Assembly (NCBI GenBank): GCA_963790525.1
Contig: CAWBOV010000004.1
Location: 186,001-250,000 of the forward strand
Length of the DNA: 64,000 bases
Reading direction: 5' to 3'
From: CAWBOV01 sp963790525
Lineage (GTDB): Bacteria; Actinomycetota; Actinomycetes; Mycobacteriales; Jatrophihabitantaceae
Made by a program: the position numbers and the translations under genes. Below, one piece after another: positions 16,327 to 25,531 of this stretch. Below the pieces are notes generated by a model, which did not search any database, was not told the origin of the DNA, and was given only the letters and a program-made list of their open reading frames with translations. Each line of letters begins with the position of its first letter. Within the stretch, counting starts at the first letter, position 1.

Positions 16327-17466
16327 GTGAGTACTTCCGCCGCCGTCGTCGACCTCGACGCCATCGCCGCCAACGTGGCCTGTCTGCGCGCCGGGACGAC
16401 GGCCCAGGTCATGGCCGTCGTGAAGGCTGACGGCTACGGGCACGGCCTCGTCCCGTCCGCCCGGGCCGCGCTCGCCGGGGGCGCGAGCTGGCTCGGAGTC
16501 GCCCAGCTCGACGAGGCCCTCGCGCTGCGCGCCGCCGGGATCACCGCGCCGACGCTGGCCTGGCTGTGGGCTCCCGATGAGACCCATCTCGTCCGCGCCT
16601 GCCTGATCGCCGGGGTCGACATCAGCGTCTCCTCGGACTGGGCACTGGACGCCGTCACCGCCCTGGCCGCCGAGCTGGGCCGTCCCGCCCGCATCCACCT
16701 CAAGATCGACACCGGGTTGTCCCGCAACGGCTGCTACGTCTCCGACTGGCCGGCGCTCGTGGCGGCCACCGCGCAGGCCGAGGCCGCCGGGCTCGTCGTC
16801 GCGGCCGGGATCTGGAGCCACTTCGTCTACGCCGACGCGCCCGGTCACCCGACCACCGCGCTCCAGATCGCCGCCTTCCGGGCCGCCCTGGACACCGCCG
16901 AGACCGCCGGGGTGGAACCGGAGGTGCGCCATCTGGCCAACTCCGCCGCAACGCTGACGCTGCCCGAGGCGCACTTCGACCTGGTCCGTCCCGGCGTCTC
17001 GATCTACGGCCTCAACCCGGTGCCCGAGGTCCCCGCGCCGGGGCTCATCCCCGCGATGACGCTGCGCAGCCACGTTGCGCTGGCCAAGGTGGTGGGCGGG
17101 GGAGAGGGCGTCAGCTACGGCCACCAGTACACGACGACCGGTCCGACGCGGCTGGCGCTGGTGCCGCTGGGCTACGCCGACGGCATCCCGCGCAGCGCCA
17201 CGAACCGCGGACCCGTGCAGATCGCCGGAGCGCGCCGCACGATCAGCGGCCGGGTGTGCATGGACCAGTTCGTGGTCGATGTCGCCGACTCGCCCGTGCG
17301 CGCCGGTGACGAGGTGATCGTCTTCGGTCCGGGCACGAGCGGGGAGCCCACCGCGCGCGAGTGGGCCGACACCCTCGACACGATCGACTACGAGATCGTC
17401 ACCAGGATCGGCGCCCGGGTGCCGCGGCGGTACGTGGGGCACCTCGCGCGGGAGTTCGGATGGTGA
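16327..17466 (+). CDS. alr: Alanine racemase
   Basis: PLP enzyme making D-alanine for peptidoglycan. The 379-residue product has the PLP lysine in VVKADGYGHG (Lys33), the TIM-barrel markers HLKIDTGLSRNG and VRPGVSIYG, the second catalytic residue Tyr264 in GEGVSYGHQYTT, and GRVCMDQFVVDV. It overlaps the next gene by a few bases. Neighbouring tsaE downstream is the usual actinobacterial arrangement. Confidence 0.96.
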   Translation: MSTSAAVVDLDAIAANVACLRAGTTAQVMAVVKADGYGHGLVPSARAALAGGASWLGVAQLDEALALRAAGITAPTLAWLWAPDETHLVRACLIAGVDISVSSDWALDAVTALAAELGRPARIHLKIDTGLSRNGCYVSDWPALVAATAQAEAAGLVVAAGIWSHFVYADAPGHPTTALQIAAFRAALDTAETAGVEPEVRHLANSAATLTLPEAHFDLVRPGVSIYGLNPVPEVPAPGLIPAMTLRSHVALAKVVGGGEGVSYGHQYTTTGPTRLALVPLGYADGIPRSATNRGPVQIAGARRTISGRVCMDQFVVDVADSPVRAGDEVIVFGPGTSGEPTAREWADTLDTIDYEIVTRIGARVPRRYVGHLAREFGW

Positions 17467-18587
17467 GCCGCAGCAGGGTCGTCTACGGCCTGGTCGGCGC
17501 AGCCGCGACCGTCGTCACCGCGGGCGTGGCCGGTGGCAGCCTGATCGCGCGCAACCGCCGCCGGGCCGGCCGCATCGACGGCCCACAGCGCTTCGACGAC
17601 CTCGACCCCGACCGGACGAGCGTGATCCGGACCGAGGACGGTGTGGCTTTGTACGTCGAGGAGGTCGGCCCCCAGGATGCGCCGCTGACCGTGGTGTTCG
17701 CGCACGGGTACACGCTGTCGCTGCGCTCGTTCCACTTCCAGCGCCGCGCCCTGGCCGACGCCTTCGGCGACTCGATCCGGATGGTGTTCTACGACCAGCG
17801 CAGCCACGGTGAGTCGGCGGAGTCGGTTCCGTCGGGAGCCACCATCGACCAGCTGGGCCGGGACCTGTACACGGTGATCGACGCCGTCGTGCCGACCGGG
17901 CCGATCGTGCTCGTCGGGCACTCGATGGGCGGCATGACGGTGCTGTCCCTGGCCCATCTGCACCACGAGTTGTTCGCGGACGGCGGGGCCGGTGCGCGCG
18001 GCGCGTCCGCGGCGCGGGTGCGCGGCGTCGCGCTGCTGTCCACGTCCTCGGGCGAGATGGCCACCGTCAACCTCGGCCTGCCCGCCCTGCTCTCGCGGCT
18101 GCGCGGGCCCCTCGCACCGATGCTCCTGCGTACCGCGCGGCGGCAGGCGGCGCTCGTCGAGCACAGCCGCCGCCTCGGCCGCGACATCGCCTGGGTGGTG
18201 ACCCGCCGGTTCAGCTTCAGCGACAAGAACGTCAGCCCCGATGTCGTCGACTTCCTCAACGACATCATCTCCGGGACCCGGATCGAGACCATCGTCGACT
18301 TCTATCCCGCGATCATGTCCTACGACCTCACCGACGCACTGCCCGTGCTGGCCGCCACCGACGTCCTGATCATCAGCGGCGAGACCGACGTCATGATCCC
18401 GACCTCGCACAGCCTGGTGATGGCTCAGGCCCTTCCCCGCGCGGAGTTCATCGCGATCCCCGGAGCCGGCCACGTCGTGACGATGGAACGCCCCGATGTC
18501 GTCGACGAGGCGCTGCAGCGGATGGTGGCCACGGCGCTCGAGAGCAGCGCGCGCAGACCGAAGGCGCGGCTGTGGCGCGGGCGCTGA
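17460..18587 (+). CDS. Membrane-anchored alpha/beta hydrolase
   Basis: A 375-residue alpha/beta-fold hydrolase. An N-terminal hydrophobic segment (~8-30) followed by Arg-rich NRRRAGR suggests a membrane anchor with the enzyme following it. Catalytic parts: FAHGYTLSLRSFHFQRRAL (oxyanion), Ser154 in VGHSMGGM, SGETDVMIPTSHSL (acid), and GAGHVVTMERPD (His). ATG 17460 overlaps the alr stop; GTG 17463 is an equally possible start. It overlaps tsaE by 16 bp. The same alr-hydrolase-tsaE order is known in mycobacteria; the substrate is unknown. Confidence 0.9.
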   Translation: MVSRSRVVYGLVGAAATVVTAGVAGGSLIARNRRRAGRIDGPQRFDDLDPDRTSVIRTEDGVALYVEEVGPQDAPLTVVFAHGYTLSLRSFHFQRRALADAFGDSIRMVFYDQRSHGESAESVPSGATIDQLGRDLYTVIDAVVPTGPIVLVGHSMGGMTVLSLAHLHHELFADGGAGARGASAARVRGVALLSTSSGEMATVNLGLPALLSRLRGPLAPMLLRTARRQAALVEHSRRLGRDIAWVVTRRFSFSDKNVSPDVVDFLNDIISGTRIETIVDFYPAIMSYDLTDALPVLAATDVLIISGETDVMIPTSHSLVMAQALPRAEFIAIPGAGHVVTMERPDVVDEALQRMVATALESSARRPKARLWRGR

Positions 18588-19033
18588 CGATTCCCGCCGA
18601 GCTGCCGACCCCGGAGGCGACCCGCGGCTTCGGCGCGGACCTGGCACCGCTGCTCGGCGCCGGTGATCTGGTCGTGCTGACCGGACCGCTGGGCGCGGGC
18701 AAGACGGCGCTGACGCAGGGCATCGGGGCGGGGCTCGGAGTCCGCGGTTCGGTCGTGTCGCCGACCTTCGTCATCGCCCGGGTGCACCGGGGCCCCCGGG
18801 TCGCGCTGGTGCACGTCGACGCCTACCGGCTCGGCTCGCTGGCCGAGGTCGACGATCTGGACCTCGACGTGGACATGGCCGACGCGGTGACCGTGGTCGA
18901 GTGGGGCGCGGGGCTGGTGGACCACCTGGCCGAGTCCTACCTGGAGATCCGAATCGACCGGCGCGCCGACAGCGAGGTCCGCCGCGTCGAACTCGTCGCC
19001 CACGGTGAGGCCTGGCGCGAGCGGCTGTCCTGA
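18572..19033 (+). CDS. tsaE: tRNA t6A synthesis ATPase TsaE
   Basis: ATPase partner of TsaB-TsaD in threonylcarbamoyl modification of A37 in ANN-decoding tRNAs. It is 153 residues with Walker A TGPLGAGKTALTQG (37-50), VVSPTFVIARVH (switch), and HVDAYRLGS and VVEWG typical of the family. GTG 18572 lies within the last codons of the upstream hydrolase. tsaB, rimI and tsaD follow 2.2 kb downstream, separated by the epoxide hydrolase and ppk2. Confidence 0.95.
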   Translation: MARALTIPAELPTPEATRGFGADLAPLLGAGDLVVLTGPLGAGKTALTQGIGAGLGVRGSVVSPTFVIARVHRGPRVALVHVDAYRLGSLAEVDDLDLDVDMADAVTVVEWGAGLVDHLAESYLEIRIDRRADSEVRRVELVAHGEAWRERLS

Positions 19034-19052
19034 CGCCACCGGGGTCGCGCCC

Positions 19053-19058
19053 TACGAT
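19053..19058 (+). promoter_or_regulatory. -10 box for leaderless epoxide hydrolase gene
   Basis: TACGAT ends exactly 7 nt before ATG 19066. Confidence 0.42.
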
Positions 19059-19065
19059 CGGGTCC

Positions 19066-20238
19066 ATGCCGGACGCCGCACCCCGACCCGTCCCGTTCTC
19101 CCTGCGTACCGATCCCGCCGCGCTCGACGATCTCCGCGCCCGGTTGCGCGCGACGCGCTGGCCGGACGCGCCCGAGGACGCCGGGTGGTCGCTGGGGACC
19201 GACGTCGACTACCTGCGGGAACTCGTCGCCTACTGGGCGGACGGGTTCGACTGGCCGGCGCAGGAGGCCGCACTGGGCCGGCTGCCCCATGTCCGGGTGC
19301 CGCTCGGCGGTCTCGGCATCCACGTCGTGCACGCGCGCGCCGCCACGCCGGGACGCACCACGCTGCCGCTGATCCTCTGTCACGGGTGGCCCGATTCGTT
19401 CTGGCGCTACTCGAAGGTCATCCCGCTGCTCACCGATCCCGGAGCGCACGGCGCCGACCCCGCCGACGCGTTCGACGTGGTCGTCCCCGACATGCCGGGC
19501 TACGGGTACTCCGACCACCCGATCGGGGCGCCCCTGGATTCCATCGCAGTCGCCGGGCTCTGGGCGCAGCTGATGGAGGTGCTCGGCTATCCGCGCTTCG
19601 GCGCCGCTGGCGGTGACGTCGGCAGCCACGTCAGCCGCTACCTGGCCCTCGACCACCCCGACCGGGTGGTGGCCGTCCATCGCACGGATGCCGGGGTTCC
19701 CGTCTTCTCCGGTGATCCCGCTGAGCTGGCGCCGGAGGAGCGCGCGTGGCTGGAGGGCGCGGCCGGCTGGGGCGCGACCGAGGGCGCGTACGCGGCCATG
19801 CACAGGACCAGGCCCCAGACCGCCGCCGTCGGGCTCACGGACTCACCCGCCGGGCTGGCCGCCTGGATCGTCGAGAAGCTCCGGTCCTGGAGCGACTGCG
19901 GCGGCGACGTGGAGCGCTCCTTCACCCGCGACGAGATCCTCACCAACATCACGATCTACTGGCTCACCGCGACGATCGGCTCGTCCATGCGCATGTACCG
20001 CGCGAACTCGTTGATCTCCCCGGCGCAGCTGGCGCGCCGGGTCGAGGTGCCGTCCGGTTTCGCGATCTTCGCCGGCGACATCGTCCGGGCTCCGCGGGCG
20101 TGGCTCGAGCGCACGGCCAACGTCGTGCGTGCGACCGAACCCCCGCGCGGAGGTCACTTCGCGGCCTTCGAGGAGCCGGAGATCTACGCCGCCGAGCTGC
20201 GCGAGTTCTTCCGCCCCTACCGGCTCGCCGCGGGCTGA
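19066..20238 (+). CDS. Epoxide hydrolase (EHN-domain alpha/beta hydrolase)
   Basis: Microsomal-type epoxide hydrolase, 390 residues. The N-terminal EHN domain (PFSLRTDPAALDDLRARLRATRWPD) precedes an alpha/beta fold with HGWPDSFWRY (oxyanion, 106-115), nucleophile Asp184 in AAGGDVGSHVS, and catalytic His in GGHFAAFEEPE near the C-terminus. In this family the water-activated Asp-ester mechanism opens epoxides. It is inserted between tsaE and tsaB relative to mycobacterial order and converges with ppk2, ending 10 bp away. Confidence 0.9.
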   Translation: MPDAAPRPVPFSLRTDPAALDDLRARLRATRWPDAPEDAGWSLGTDVDYLRELVAYWADGFDWPAQEAALGRLPHVRVPLGGLGIHVVHARAATPGRTTLPLILCHGWPDSFWRYSKVIPLLTDPGAHGADPADAFDVVVPDMPGYGYSDHPIGAPLDSIAVAGLWAQLMEVLGYPRFGAAGGDVGSHVSRYLALDHPDRVVAVHRTDAGVPVFSGDPAELAPEERAWLEGAAGWGATEGAYAAMHRTRPQTAAVGLTDSPAGLAAWIVEKLRSWSDCGGDVERSFTRDEILTNITIYWLTATIGSSMRMYRANSLISPAQLARRVEVPSGFAIFAGDIVRAPRAWLERTANVVRATEPPRGGHFAAFEEPEIYAAELREFFRPYRLAAG

Positions 20239-20248
20239 CCGCGCGGGC

Positions 20249-21157
20249 TCAGAGGCGGGGGAAGAGCCGCTGCGGCTGCTCACCGCGCTCGAAGACGCTG
20301 GCCGCCGGGCCGACGATCAGCGGATCCGGCTCGCCGATCGCGTCGACGTCCCGGCCGTCGTAGTCGAGCTGGCTCAGCACGTAGCGCAGCGCGTTGACCC
20401 GCCCGCGCTTCTTGTCGTTGCTCTTGATGACGGTCCAGGGTGCGTCGGCGGTGTCGGTGTAGAAGAACATCGCCTCCTTGGCCTCGGTGTAGGCGTCCCA
20501 CTTGTCCAGCGAGGCCAGGTCCATCGGCGAGAGCTTCCATTGCCGGACGGGGTCCAGCTCCCGGATCTTGAAGCGGGTGCGCTGCTCGGACTGCGACACC
20601 GAGAACCAGAACTTGATCAGCTTGATCCCGCTGCGGGTCAGCATCCGCTCGAACTCCGGGGCCTGGCGCATGAACTCCAGGTACTGCGAGGGGGTGCAGA
20701 ACTCCATCACGCGCTCGACACCCGCGCGGTTGTACCAGGACCGGTCGAACAGCACGATCTCGCCGGCAGCCGGCAGGTGCGCGACGTAGCGCTGGAAGTA
20801 CCACTGCGTGTCCTCGCGCGCGGAGGGCTTCTCCAGGGCGACGACGCGGGAGCCGCGCGGATTCAGGTGTTCGGTGAACCGCTTGATCGTGCCGCCCTTG
20901 CCCGCCGCGTCGCGCCCCTCGAACAGCAGCACCACCTTCTGCCCGGTGGCCTTGACCCAGGTCTGCATCTTGAGCAGCTCGATCTGCAGCGCGCGCTTGC
21001 TGCGCTCGTACTCCTTGCGCGACATGCGCTGGTCGTAGGGGTAGCCGTCGCGCCAGGTCTCCACCTCGGCGCCGGTGGCATCGAGCAGGATCCGGTCGTC
21101 GTCGAACTCCTCGTCGGTGTCGTCGAGGTGCCACTGAGCAGCGTCGGCATTCGTCAC
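20249..21157 (-). CDS. ppk2: Polyphosphate kinase 2
   Basis: PPK2-family kinase using polyphosphate to phosphorylate nucleotides. The 302-residue protein has Walker A LLFEGRDAAGKGGTIKRF (78-94), Walker B VLFDRSWYNRAGVERV, and the lid EFERMLTRSGIKLIKFWFSVSQSEQ. The C-terminal NDKKRGRVNALRYVLSQLDY matches class I PPK2 (NDP-phosphorylating), though class assignment needs alignment. It is transcribed opposite to tsaB, whose start is 121 bp away. Confidence 0.93.
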   Translation of the reverse strand: MTNADAAQWHLDDTDEEFDDDRILLDATGAEVETWRDGYPYDQRMSRKEYERSKRALQIELLKMQTWVKATGQKVVLLFEGRDAAGKGGTIKRFTEHLNPRGSRVVALEKPSAREDTQWYFQRYVAHLPAAGEIVLFDRSWYNRAGVERVMEFCTPSQYLEFMRQAPEFERMLTRSGIKLIKFWFSVSQSEQRTRFKIRELDPVRQWKLSPMDLASLDKWDAYTEAKEAMFFYTDTADAPWTVIKSNDKKRGRVNALRYVLSQLDYDGRDVDAIGEPDPLIVGPAASVFERGEQPQRLFPRL

Positions 21158-21265
21158 CCTGATGTTCTACGCCATCCCGGCAGCGACCGGGAAACCGGAC
21201 AGCTCCCCGTTACCCGGAGTTCGCCGGCCGGTAACCCGCTGGTCAGCCGGGTCGGACCGGGCAGC

Positions 21266-21271
21266 TAGCCT
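21266..21271 (+). promoter_or_regulatory. -10 box for leaderless tsaB
   Basis: TAGCCT ends exactly 7 nt before ATG 21279; the tsaB-rimI-tsaD operon would start here. Confidence 0.45.
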
Positions 21272-21278
21272 CGGCCCG

Positions 21279-21943
21279 ATGCTCGTACTGGTGATCGACA
21301 CGTCCTCGGCCGCGGTGACCGCGGCCGTCGTCGACGTGTCCGCCGACGAGGTGACCCCCCGCGCGCACCGCGTCACGGTCGACGCGCGCGCGCACGGTGA
21401 GCTGCTGGCGCCGTCGGTCCAGGCGTGTCTGGACGAGGCGGGGGCGCGCGCCGGCGACCTGCGCGCCGTCGTGGCCGGCGTCGGCCCGGGCCCGTTCACC
21501 GGGCTGCGGGTCGGGCTGGTGACCGCCGCGGTCATCGGCGACGCACTGGGCATCCCGACCTACGGCGTGTGTTCGCTGGACGCCATCGCCGCGGAGCTCT
21601 CCGTCCCGGGCGACCTGCTGGTCGCGGGGGACGCGCGCCGCAAGGAGATCTACTGGGCGCGCTACCGCGACGGAGCCCGCACCGGCGAACCGGAGGTCAG
21701 CCGTCCCGCCGACGTCGCGCCTGCGCCGGTCTGTGCCGGGGCCGGCGCCCGGCTGTACCACGACGTCCTCGGCGGGACGCTCCTCGAGTGCGACTACCCG
21801 CCGCCGAAGGCGTTCGCGACGCTGGCCGCCCCCCGCATCCGTGACGGCGCGCCCACCGAGACGCTGACCCCTTGTACCTGCGGCGGCCGGACGCGGTCGC
21901 GCCGACGGAGTACAAGCACGTCAGCCCGCCGGTGCCGTCATGA
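21279..21943 (+). pseudogene. tsaB: t6A synthesis protein TsaB (one apparent 1-base deletion)
   Basis: Non-catalytic scaffold of the TsaBDE complex. Landmarks: MLVLVIDTSSAAVT, VVAGVGPGPFTGLRVGL, GVCSLDAIA, VAGDARRKEIYWARY. The reading frame breaks near 21870: adding one base in the ACCCCTTG stretch restores the canonical TPLYLRRPDAVAPTEYKHVSP ending and a stop at 21941 overlapping rimI (ATGA). Since the gene is essential in most bacteria and only one base is missing, a sequencing error is the likely cause. Without correction the frame reads on into rimI. Confidence 0.9.
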
Positions 21944-22389
21944 CGTGGACGACGCGGGCGATGACCAAGGCCGACATCGCGACGATCATGCCGTTCGAGG
22001 AGGCGCTCTTCGGCAGCGAGTCGTGGACCTCGGACGCCTATGCGGCCGAGCTGGCCGACCGCAAGTACCGCCACTACGTCGTCTCCACAGACGACACGGG
22101 GTTGCTGACGGGATGGGCCGGCCTGCTGGTCATCGCGGACACCGCGCAGATCCTCACGATCGGCGTCGTGCCGGCGATGCAGCGCCGGGGGGTGGGGCAG
22201 TTCCTGCTCGACACGCTCCTGGAGGAGGCCCGCGCGCGGGGCGCGATCGAGGCGCTGCTCGAGGTGCGCGTGGACAACCACTCGGCCCGCCGGTTGTACG
22301 AACGCAACCGCTTCTACCCGCTGCGCACCCGCCGCGGGTACTACGACCTGGGCCGGGTCGATGCGCTGGAGATGAAGCGTGACCTCTGA
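21940..22389 (+). CDS. rimI: Ribosomal-protein-S18 alanine N-acetyltransferase-type GNAT
   Basis: GNAT acetyltransferase, 149 residues. The acetyl-CoA loop is GVVPAMQRRGVGQFLLDTLLEEA and the C-terminal motif EVRVDNHSARRLYERNRFYPLRTRRGYY is that of RimI. ATG 21940 overlaps the tsaB stop and its stop overlaps tsaD, the standard actinobacterial tsaB-rimI-tsaD operon. The S18 substrate is inferred from the family; broader protein N-terminal acetylation is possible. Confidence 0.94.
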   Translation: MTWTTRAMTKADIATIMPFEEALFGSESWTSDAYAAELADRKYRHYVVSTDDTGLLTGWAGLLVIADTAQILTIGVVPAMQRRGVGQFLLDTLLEEARARGAIEALLEVRVDNHSARRLYERNRFYPLRTRRGYYDLGRVDALEMKRDL

Positions 22390-23419
22390 ACCACTGGTCC
22401 TCGGCATCGAGACCTCCTGCGACGAGACCGGGATCGGCATCGTCCGGGGCGCCACGCTGCTGGCCGACGCCATCGCCAGCAGCGTCGAGGAGCACGCGCG
22501 CTTCGGCGGGGTGGTGCCCGAGGTCGCCAGCCGGGCGCATCTGCAGGCCATGGTGCCCACCGTGCACCGCGCGTGCGAGCAGGCCGGCGTGCGCCCCTCC
22601 GACGTCGACGCGATCGCCGTCACCGCCGGGCCCGGCCTCACCGGCGCCCTGCTCGTCGGTGTCGCCGCCGCCAAGGCCTATGCCCTGGCCCTGGACAAGC
22701 CGCTGTACGGCGTCAACCACCTCTCCGCGCACGTCGCGGTCGACCTGCTGGAGAACGGCCCGCTCGCCGAGCCGTGCATCGCGCTGCTGGTCTCCGGCGG
22801 CCATTCCTCGCTGCTGCTCGTCCCGCGCGTCGGGGGCGAGGAGCTGACCGAACTCGGTGCCACCCGCGACGACGCCGCGGGGGAGGCCTTCGACAAGGTC
22901 GCGCGCCTGCTCGGGCTGCCGTTCCCCGGCGGTCCGTACATCGACCGCGAGGCCCGCTCCGGGGACGGCGCCGCGATCGGGTTCCCCCGTGGCCTGACCG
23001 GCCGGAACGACCCGCCGTACGCGTTCTCCTTCTCCGGGCTGAAGACGGCCGTCGCCCGCTGGGTGGAGGCACGGCAGCGCGCCGGGGAGCCGGTCCCGGT
23101 CGCCGACGTCGCGGCGAGCTTCCAGGAGGCGGTCGTCGACGTCCTCACCGCCAAGGCGATCCGTGCCGCCCGGGACAACGGCATCGATCACCTGCTCATC
23201 GGCGGTGGCGTCGCGGCGAACTCCCGGCTGCGGGCACTGGCCCAGGAGCGCTGCGAGGCCGCGGGAATCCGCCTGCGCATCCCCCGGCCCGGGCTGTGCA
23301 CCGACAACGGCGCGATGGTCGCCGCCCTCGGTGCGCAGCTGGTGGCCCACGGCGCCCGGCCCTCCGCCCTCGACATCCCGGCCGACTCGGCGCTGCCGAT
23401 CACCGACGTCCTGGTCTGA
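22379..23419 (+). CDS. tsaD: tRNA N6-threonylcarbamoyladenosine transferase TsaD
   Basis: Catalytic ASKHA-fold subunit that attaches threonylcarbamate to tRNA A37. It is 346 residues with LGIETSCDETGIGIV, GGVVPEVASRAHL, metal-binding histidines in NHLSAHV (~114 and 118), LVSGGHSSLL, GEAFDKVARLLGLPFPGGP, FSFSGLKTAV and the GGGVAANSRLR loop. GTG 22379 overlaps rimI by 11 bp. The gene ends the tsaB operon. Confidence 0.97.
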   Translation: MTSEPLVLGIETSCDETGIGIVRGATLLADAIASSVEEHARFGGVVPEVASRAHLQAMVPTVHRACEQAGVRPSDVDAIAVTAGPGLTGALLVGVAAAKAYALALDKPLYGVNHLSAHVAVDLLENGPLAEPCIALLVSGGHSSLLLVPRVGGEELTELGATRDDAAGEAFDKVARLLGLPFPGGPYIDREARSGDGAAIGFPRGLTGRNDPPYAFSFSGLKTAVARWVEARQRAGEPVPVADVAASFQEAVVDVLTAKAIRAARDNGIDHLLIGGGVAANSRLRALAQERCEAAGIRLRIPRPGLCTDNGAMVAALGAQLVAHGARPSALDIPADSALPITDVLV

Positions 23420-23565
23420 CCCTGGCGGGTGGCCGGCAGTGCGGAGATCGTCAAGCAATCAACCTTGCAACGATTCCGCCGCGGCTCGTGTCAGTGTTGG
23501 CTGGAGGTCTTGTGCAGAATGGTTTTCGTGGCTGATCGCGGGTTCGTTGCACCCGCGCTCCCTGG

Positions 23566-23595
23566 TCTCTCCGATAAGCTCGCCCTGCGGAGAGA
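23566..23595 (+). promoter_or_regulatory. Hairpin covering the SigE-type gene's ribosome binding site
   Basis: TCTCTCCG (23566-23573) pairs perfectly with CGGAGAGA (23588-23595); the second arm is the start of the purine-rich ribosome binding site before ATG 23603. A second hairpin, CGCGGGT/ACCCGCG, lies just upstream (about 23537-23557). Translational control is inferred. Confidence 0.4.
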
Positions 23596-23602
23596 GGGAG
23601 TC

Positions 23603-24109
23603 ATGACAGACGACGCGGCGTTTGCCTCGTTCGTCCGTGTCAATATGCCCGCTTTGAGCCGTACCGCCTACCTGCTCACCGGCAGCACGGTCGCCGCGGA
23701 GGATCTCGTGCAGGAGACGCTGCTGCGCCTCTACCGCCGCCGGGACTGGCTGCTCAATGCCGACGTGCCGATCGCCTACGCCCGCCGCGCCCTGGCCAAC
23801 CAGTTCGTCAACGACCGTCGCCGGCCGTCCAGCCGCGAGATCGTGCTGGCGGACGTGCCCGAGCGCGGCAGCTCCGCCGACGCGTCCGGTGCCCTCGCCG
23901 AGCGGGACGCGGTGTGGAAGCTCCTCGAGACCCTGCCCGACCGTCAGCGCGCGGCCGTCGTGCTGCGCTTCTACCACGACCTCCCCGACGCCGACATCGC
24001 CGAAGCCCTCGACGCCCGGATCGGCACGGTCCGCAGCCTCATCAGCCGGGCGCTCACGACGTTGCGCTCGGACCCCGCCCTCGCCTCCGCGGCAGGTCGC
24101 GATGAGTGA
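23603..24109 (+). CDS. SigE-family ECF RNA polymerase sigma factor
   Basis: A 168-residue sigma factor of the actinobacterial SigE/SACE_1-like subfamily. Region 2: FASFVRVNMPALSRTAYLLTGSTVAAEDLVQETLLRLYRR, then ARRALANQFVNDRRRP. Region 4: LPDRQRAAVVLRFYHDLPDADIAEALDARIGTVRSLISRALTTLR. ATG 23603 has GAGAGGGAG upstream. Its stop overlaps the following membrane gene by 8 bp, the usual layout of a sigma factor and its regulator. It is not the syntenic SigD of mycobacteria, which lies between whiB3 and guaB2. Confidence 0.9.
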   Translation: MTDDAAFASFVRVNMPALSRTAYLLTGSTVAAEDLVQETLLRLYRRRDWLLNADVPIAYARRALANQFVNDRRRPSSREIVLADVPERGSSADASGALAERDAVWKLLETLPDRQRAAVVLRFYHDLPDADIAEALDARIGTVRSLISRALTTLRSDPALASAAGRDE

Positions 24110-25514
24110 CTTCGACGACCTCCTCCGCGCCACGCTGGCCGACCGCTCGGCCGACGCGCCGGATCCGGACCAGCTCACCGACCGCGTCCTGGCCGCCATC
24201 CAGGACGAGCGTTCCACCGGCACGACGGGTCGCCGGCGCCGTCACTGGCAGCGCTGGGGCGCCCCGCTCGCGGCGGCCGCGTCCGTGGCCGCCGTGGTCG
24301 CGGCCGGTATCGGCATCAGCCACTCCTCGCACGGATCGCGCCCGGTCGCCGACTCAGCGGTGCAGACGTCCTCACGCACCACGTCGCCGGCGGGCAGCGC
24401 CAAGCCCACCACGAGCAGCAGCGCGTCGATCGGCGGGGCGATCACGGCACCGCCGACCACCCAGGGCAGCCCGCAGACCGGCGAGACGAACTCGGTCACT
24501 CCGGTCGCCTCCCCGGTGCCGTCGACGTTCCGCGCCGCCGACCTGACCTTCGACTCGCCCACCTCCGGGTACGCGCTCGGCACCGTCGCGTGCGCCACGG
24601 GCCGTTGCACCCGGCTGGCGCGCCTGGACGCCACGACCTCGCTGTGGACGCTCGTCGGGTCACAACCTCCGTTCCAGGTGGGCACGCAGGCGCAGTCCTC
24701 CGGTGCGCCCGTCGTCGCGCACGTGCGCTTCGCGTCGGCGTCGGTGGGTTACGCCTACGGCGTCGACACGCTGTGGATGACGCTCGACAGCGGCGCGACG
24801 TGGACGAAGCAGGACGTGTCGGCCCAGGCTCTCGAGGTCGCCGACGGAACCGTCGTCGCGGTGTCCTCCGCCGCGGACTGCGCGAGCTCGTGCAGCTACC
24901 ACGTCGCCGCGTCGAACACGGGTGAGGCGACCTGGACGGACGTGACTCTGCCCGGCGGTGACCCGACCGGGTCGTCCGTCCAGCTGGCCCGCACCGGCCC
25001 GAAGGTCTACCTCGCCGTCCAGTCCGCCTCCGCGTCCACCGGTTCGGTCTACGCCTCGACCAACGGCGGCTACGACTGGACCGAGAGCAGGACCCAGCTC
25101 TGCGGCGCGGCCGCCAACACCACCGCGGCGACCCTCGCCGGTCTGGCCGCCGCCGCGGACGGCTCGGTGACCGCGCTGTGCAGCAGCGTCTCCGCGAGCT
25201 TCACGCTGACCTCGACCGATGCCGGCGCCGACTTCGCGGCCGGCGTGCCCTACGCCTTCCCGAGCGCTGCCACGGCGGTCGCCGCGGCCTCCGCGGACGT
25301 GCTGGTCGTGCAGGCGAAGGGGTTGTACCGATCGGTCGACGGCGGGCAGTCCTGGACGGCGGTTCCGTCTGCGAGCACCGCGTCGGCCACCGCGCCGCAG
25401 TTCCTGGGATTCGAGAGCCCGAGCCTCGGGCGCTGGGTGTCCGGCGACGGCTCCTCGGTGTGGACGACGACCGACAGCGGGCAGAGCTGGAAGCAGACGT
25501 CCTTCTCCGGCTGA
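24102..25514 (+). CDS. Membrane-anchored beta-propeller protein, candidate anti-sigma regulator
   Basis: A 470-residue protein with a ~50-residue acidic then basic cytoplasmic part, one membrane helix (~53-72), a ~70-residue Ser/Thr/Pro spacer, and an exported domain with repeated sialidase-like blades (SVYASTNGGYDWTES, LYRSVDGGQSWTAV, SVWTTTDSGQSWKQTSF). Cys pairs CATGRC and CASSC suggest disulfides. No zinc-finger anti-sigma motif is present. The 8-bp overlap with the sigma gene argues that the short cytoplasmic part holds the sigma factor while the propeller senses an envelope signal; this is inference. Confidence 0.7.
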   Translation: MSDFDDLLRATLADRSADAPDPDQLTDRVLAAIQDERSTGTTGRRRRHWQRWGAPLAAAASVAAVVAAGIGISHSSHGSRPVADSAVQTSSRTTSPAGSAKPTTSSSASIGGAITAPPTTQGSPQTGETNSVTPVASPVPSTFRAADLTFDSPTSGYALGTVACATGRCTRLARLDATTSLWTLVGSQPPFQVGTQAQSSGAPVVAHVRFASASVGYAYGVDTLWMTLDSGATWTKQDVSAQALEVADGTVVAVSSAADCASSCSYHVAASNTGEATWTDVTLPGGDPTGSSVQLARTGPKVYLAVQSASASTGSVYASTNGGYDWTESRTQLCGAAANTTAATLAGLAAAADGSVTALCSSVSASFTLTSTDAGADFAAGVPYAFPSAATAVAAASADVLVVQAKGLYRSVDGGQSWTAVPSASTASATAPQFLGFESPSLGRWVSGDGSSVWTTTDSGQSWKQTSFSG

Positions 25515-25531
25515 CCGCTCGGCGGCGCCCG

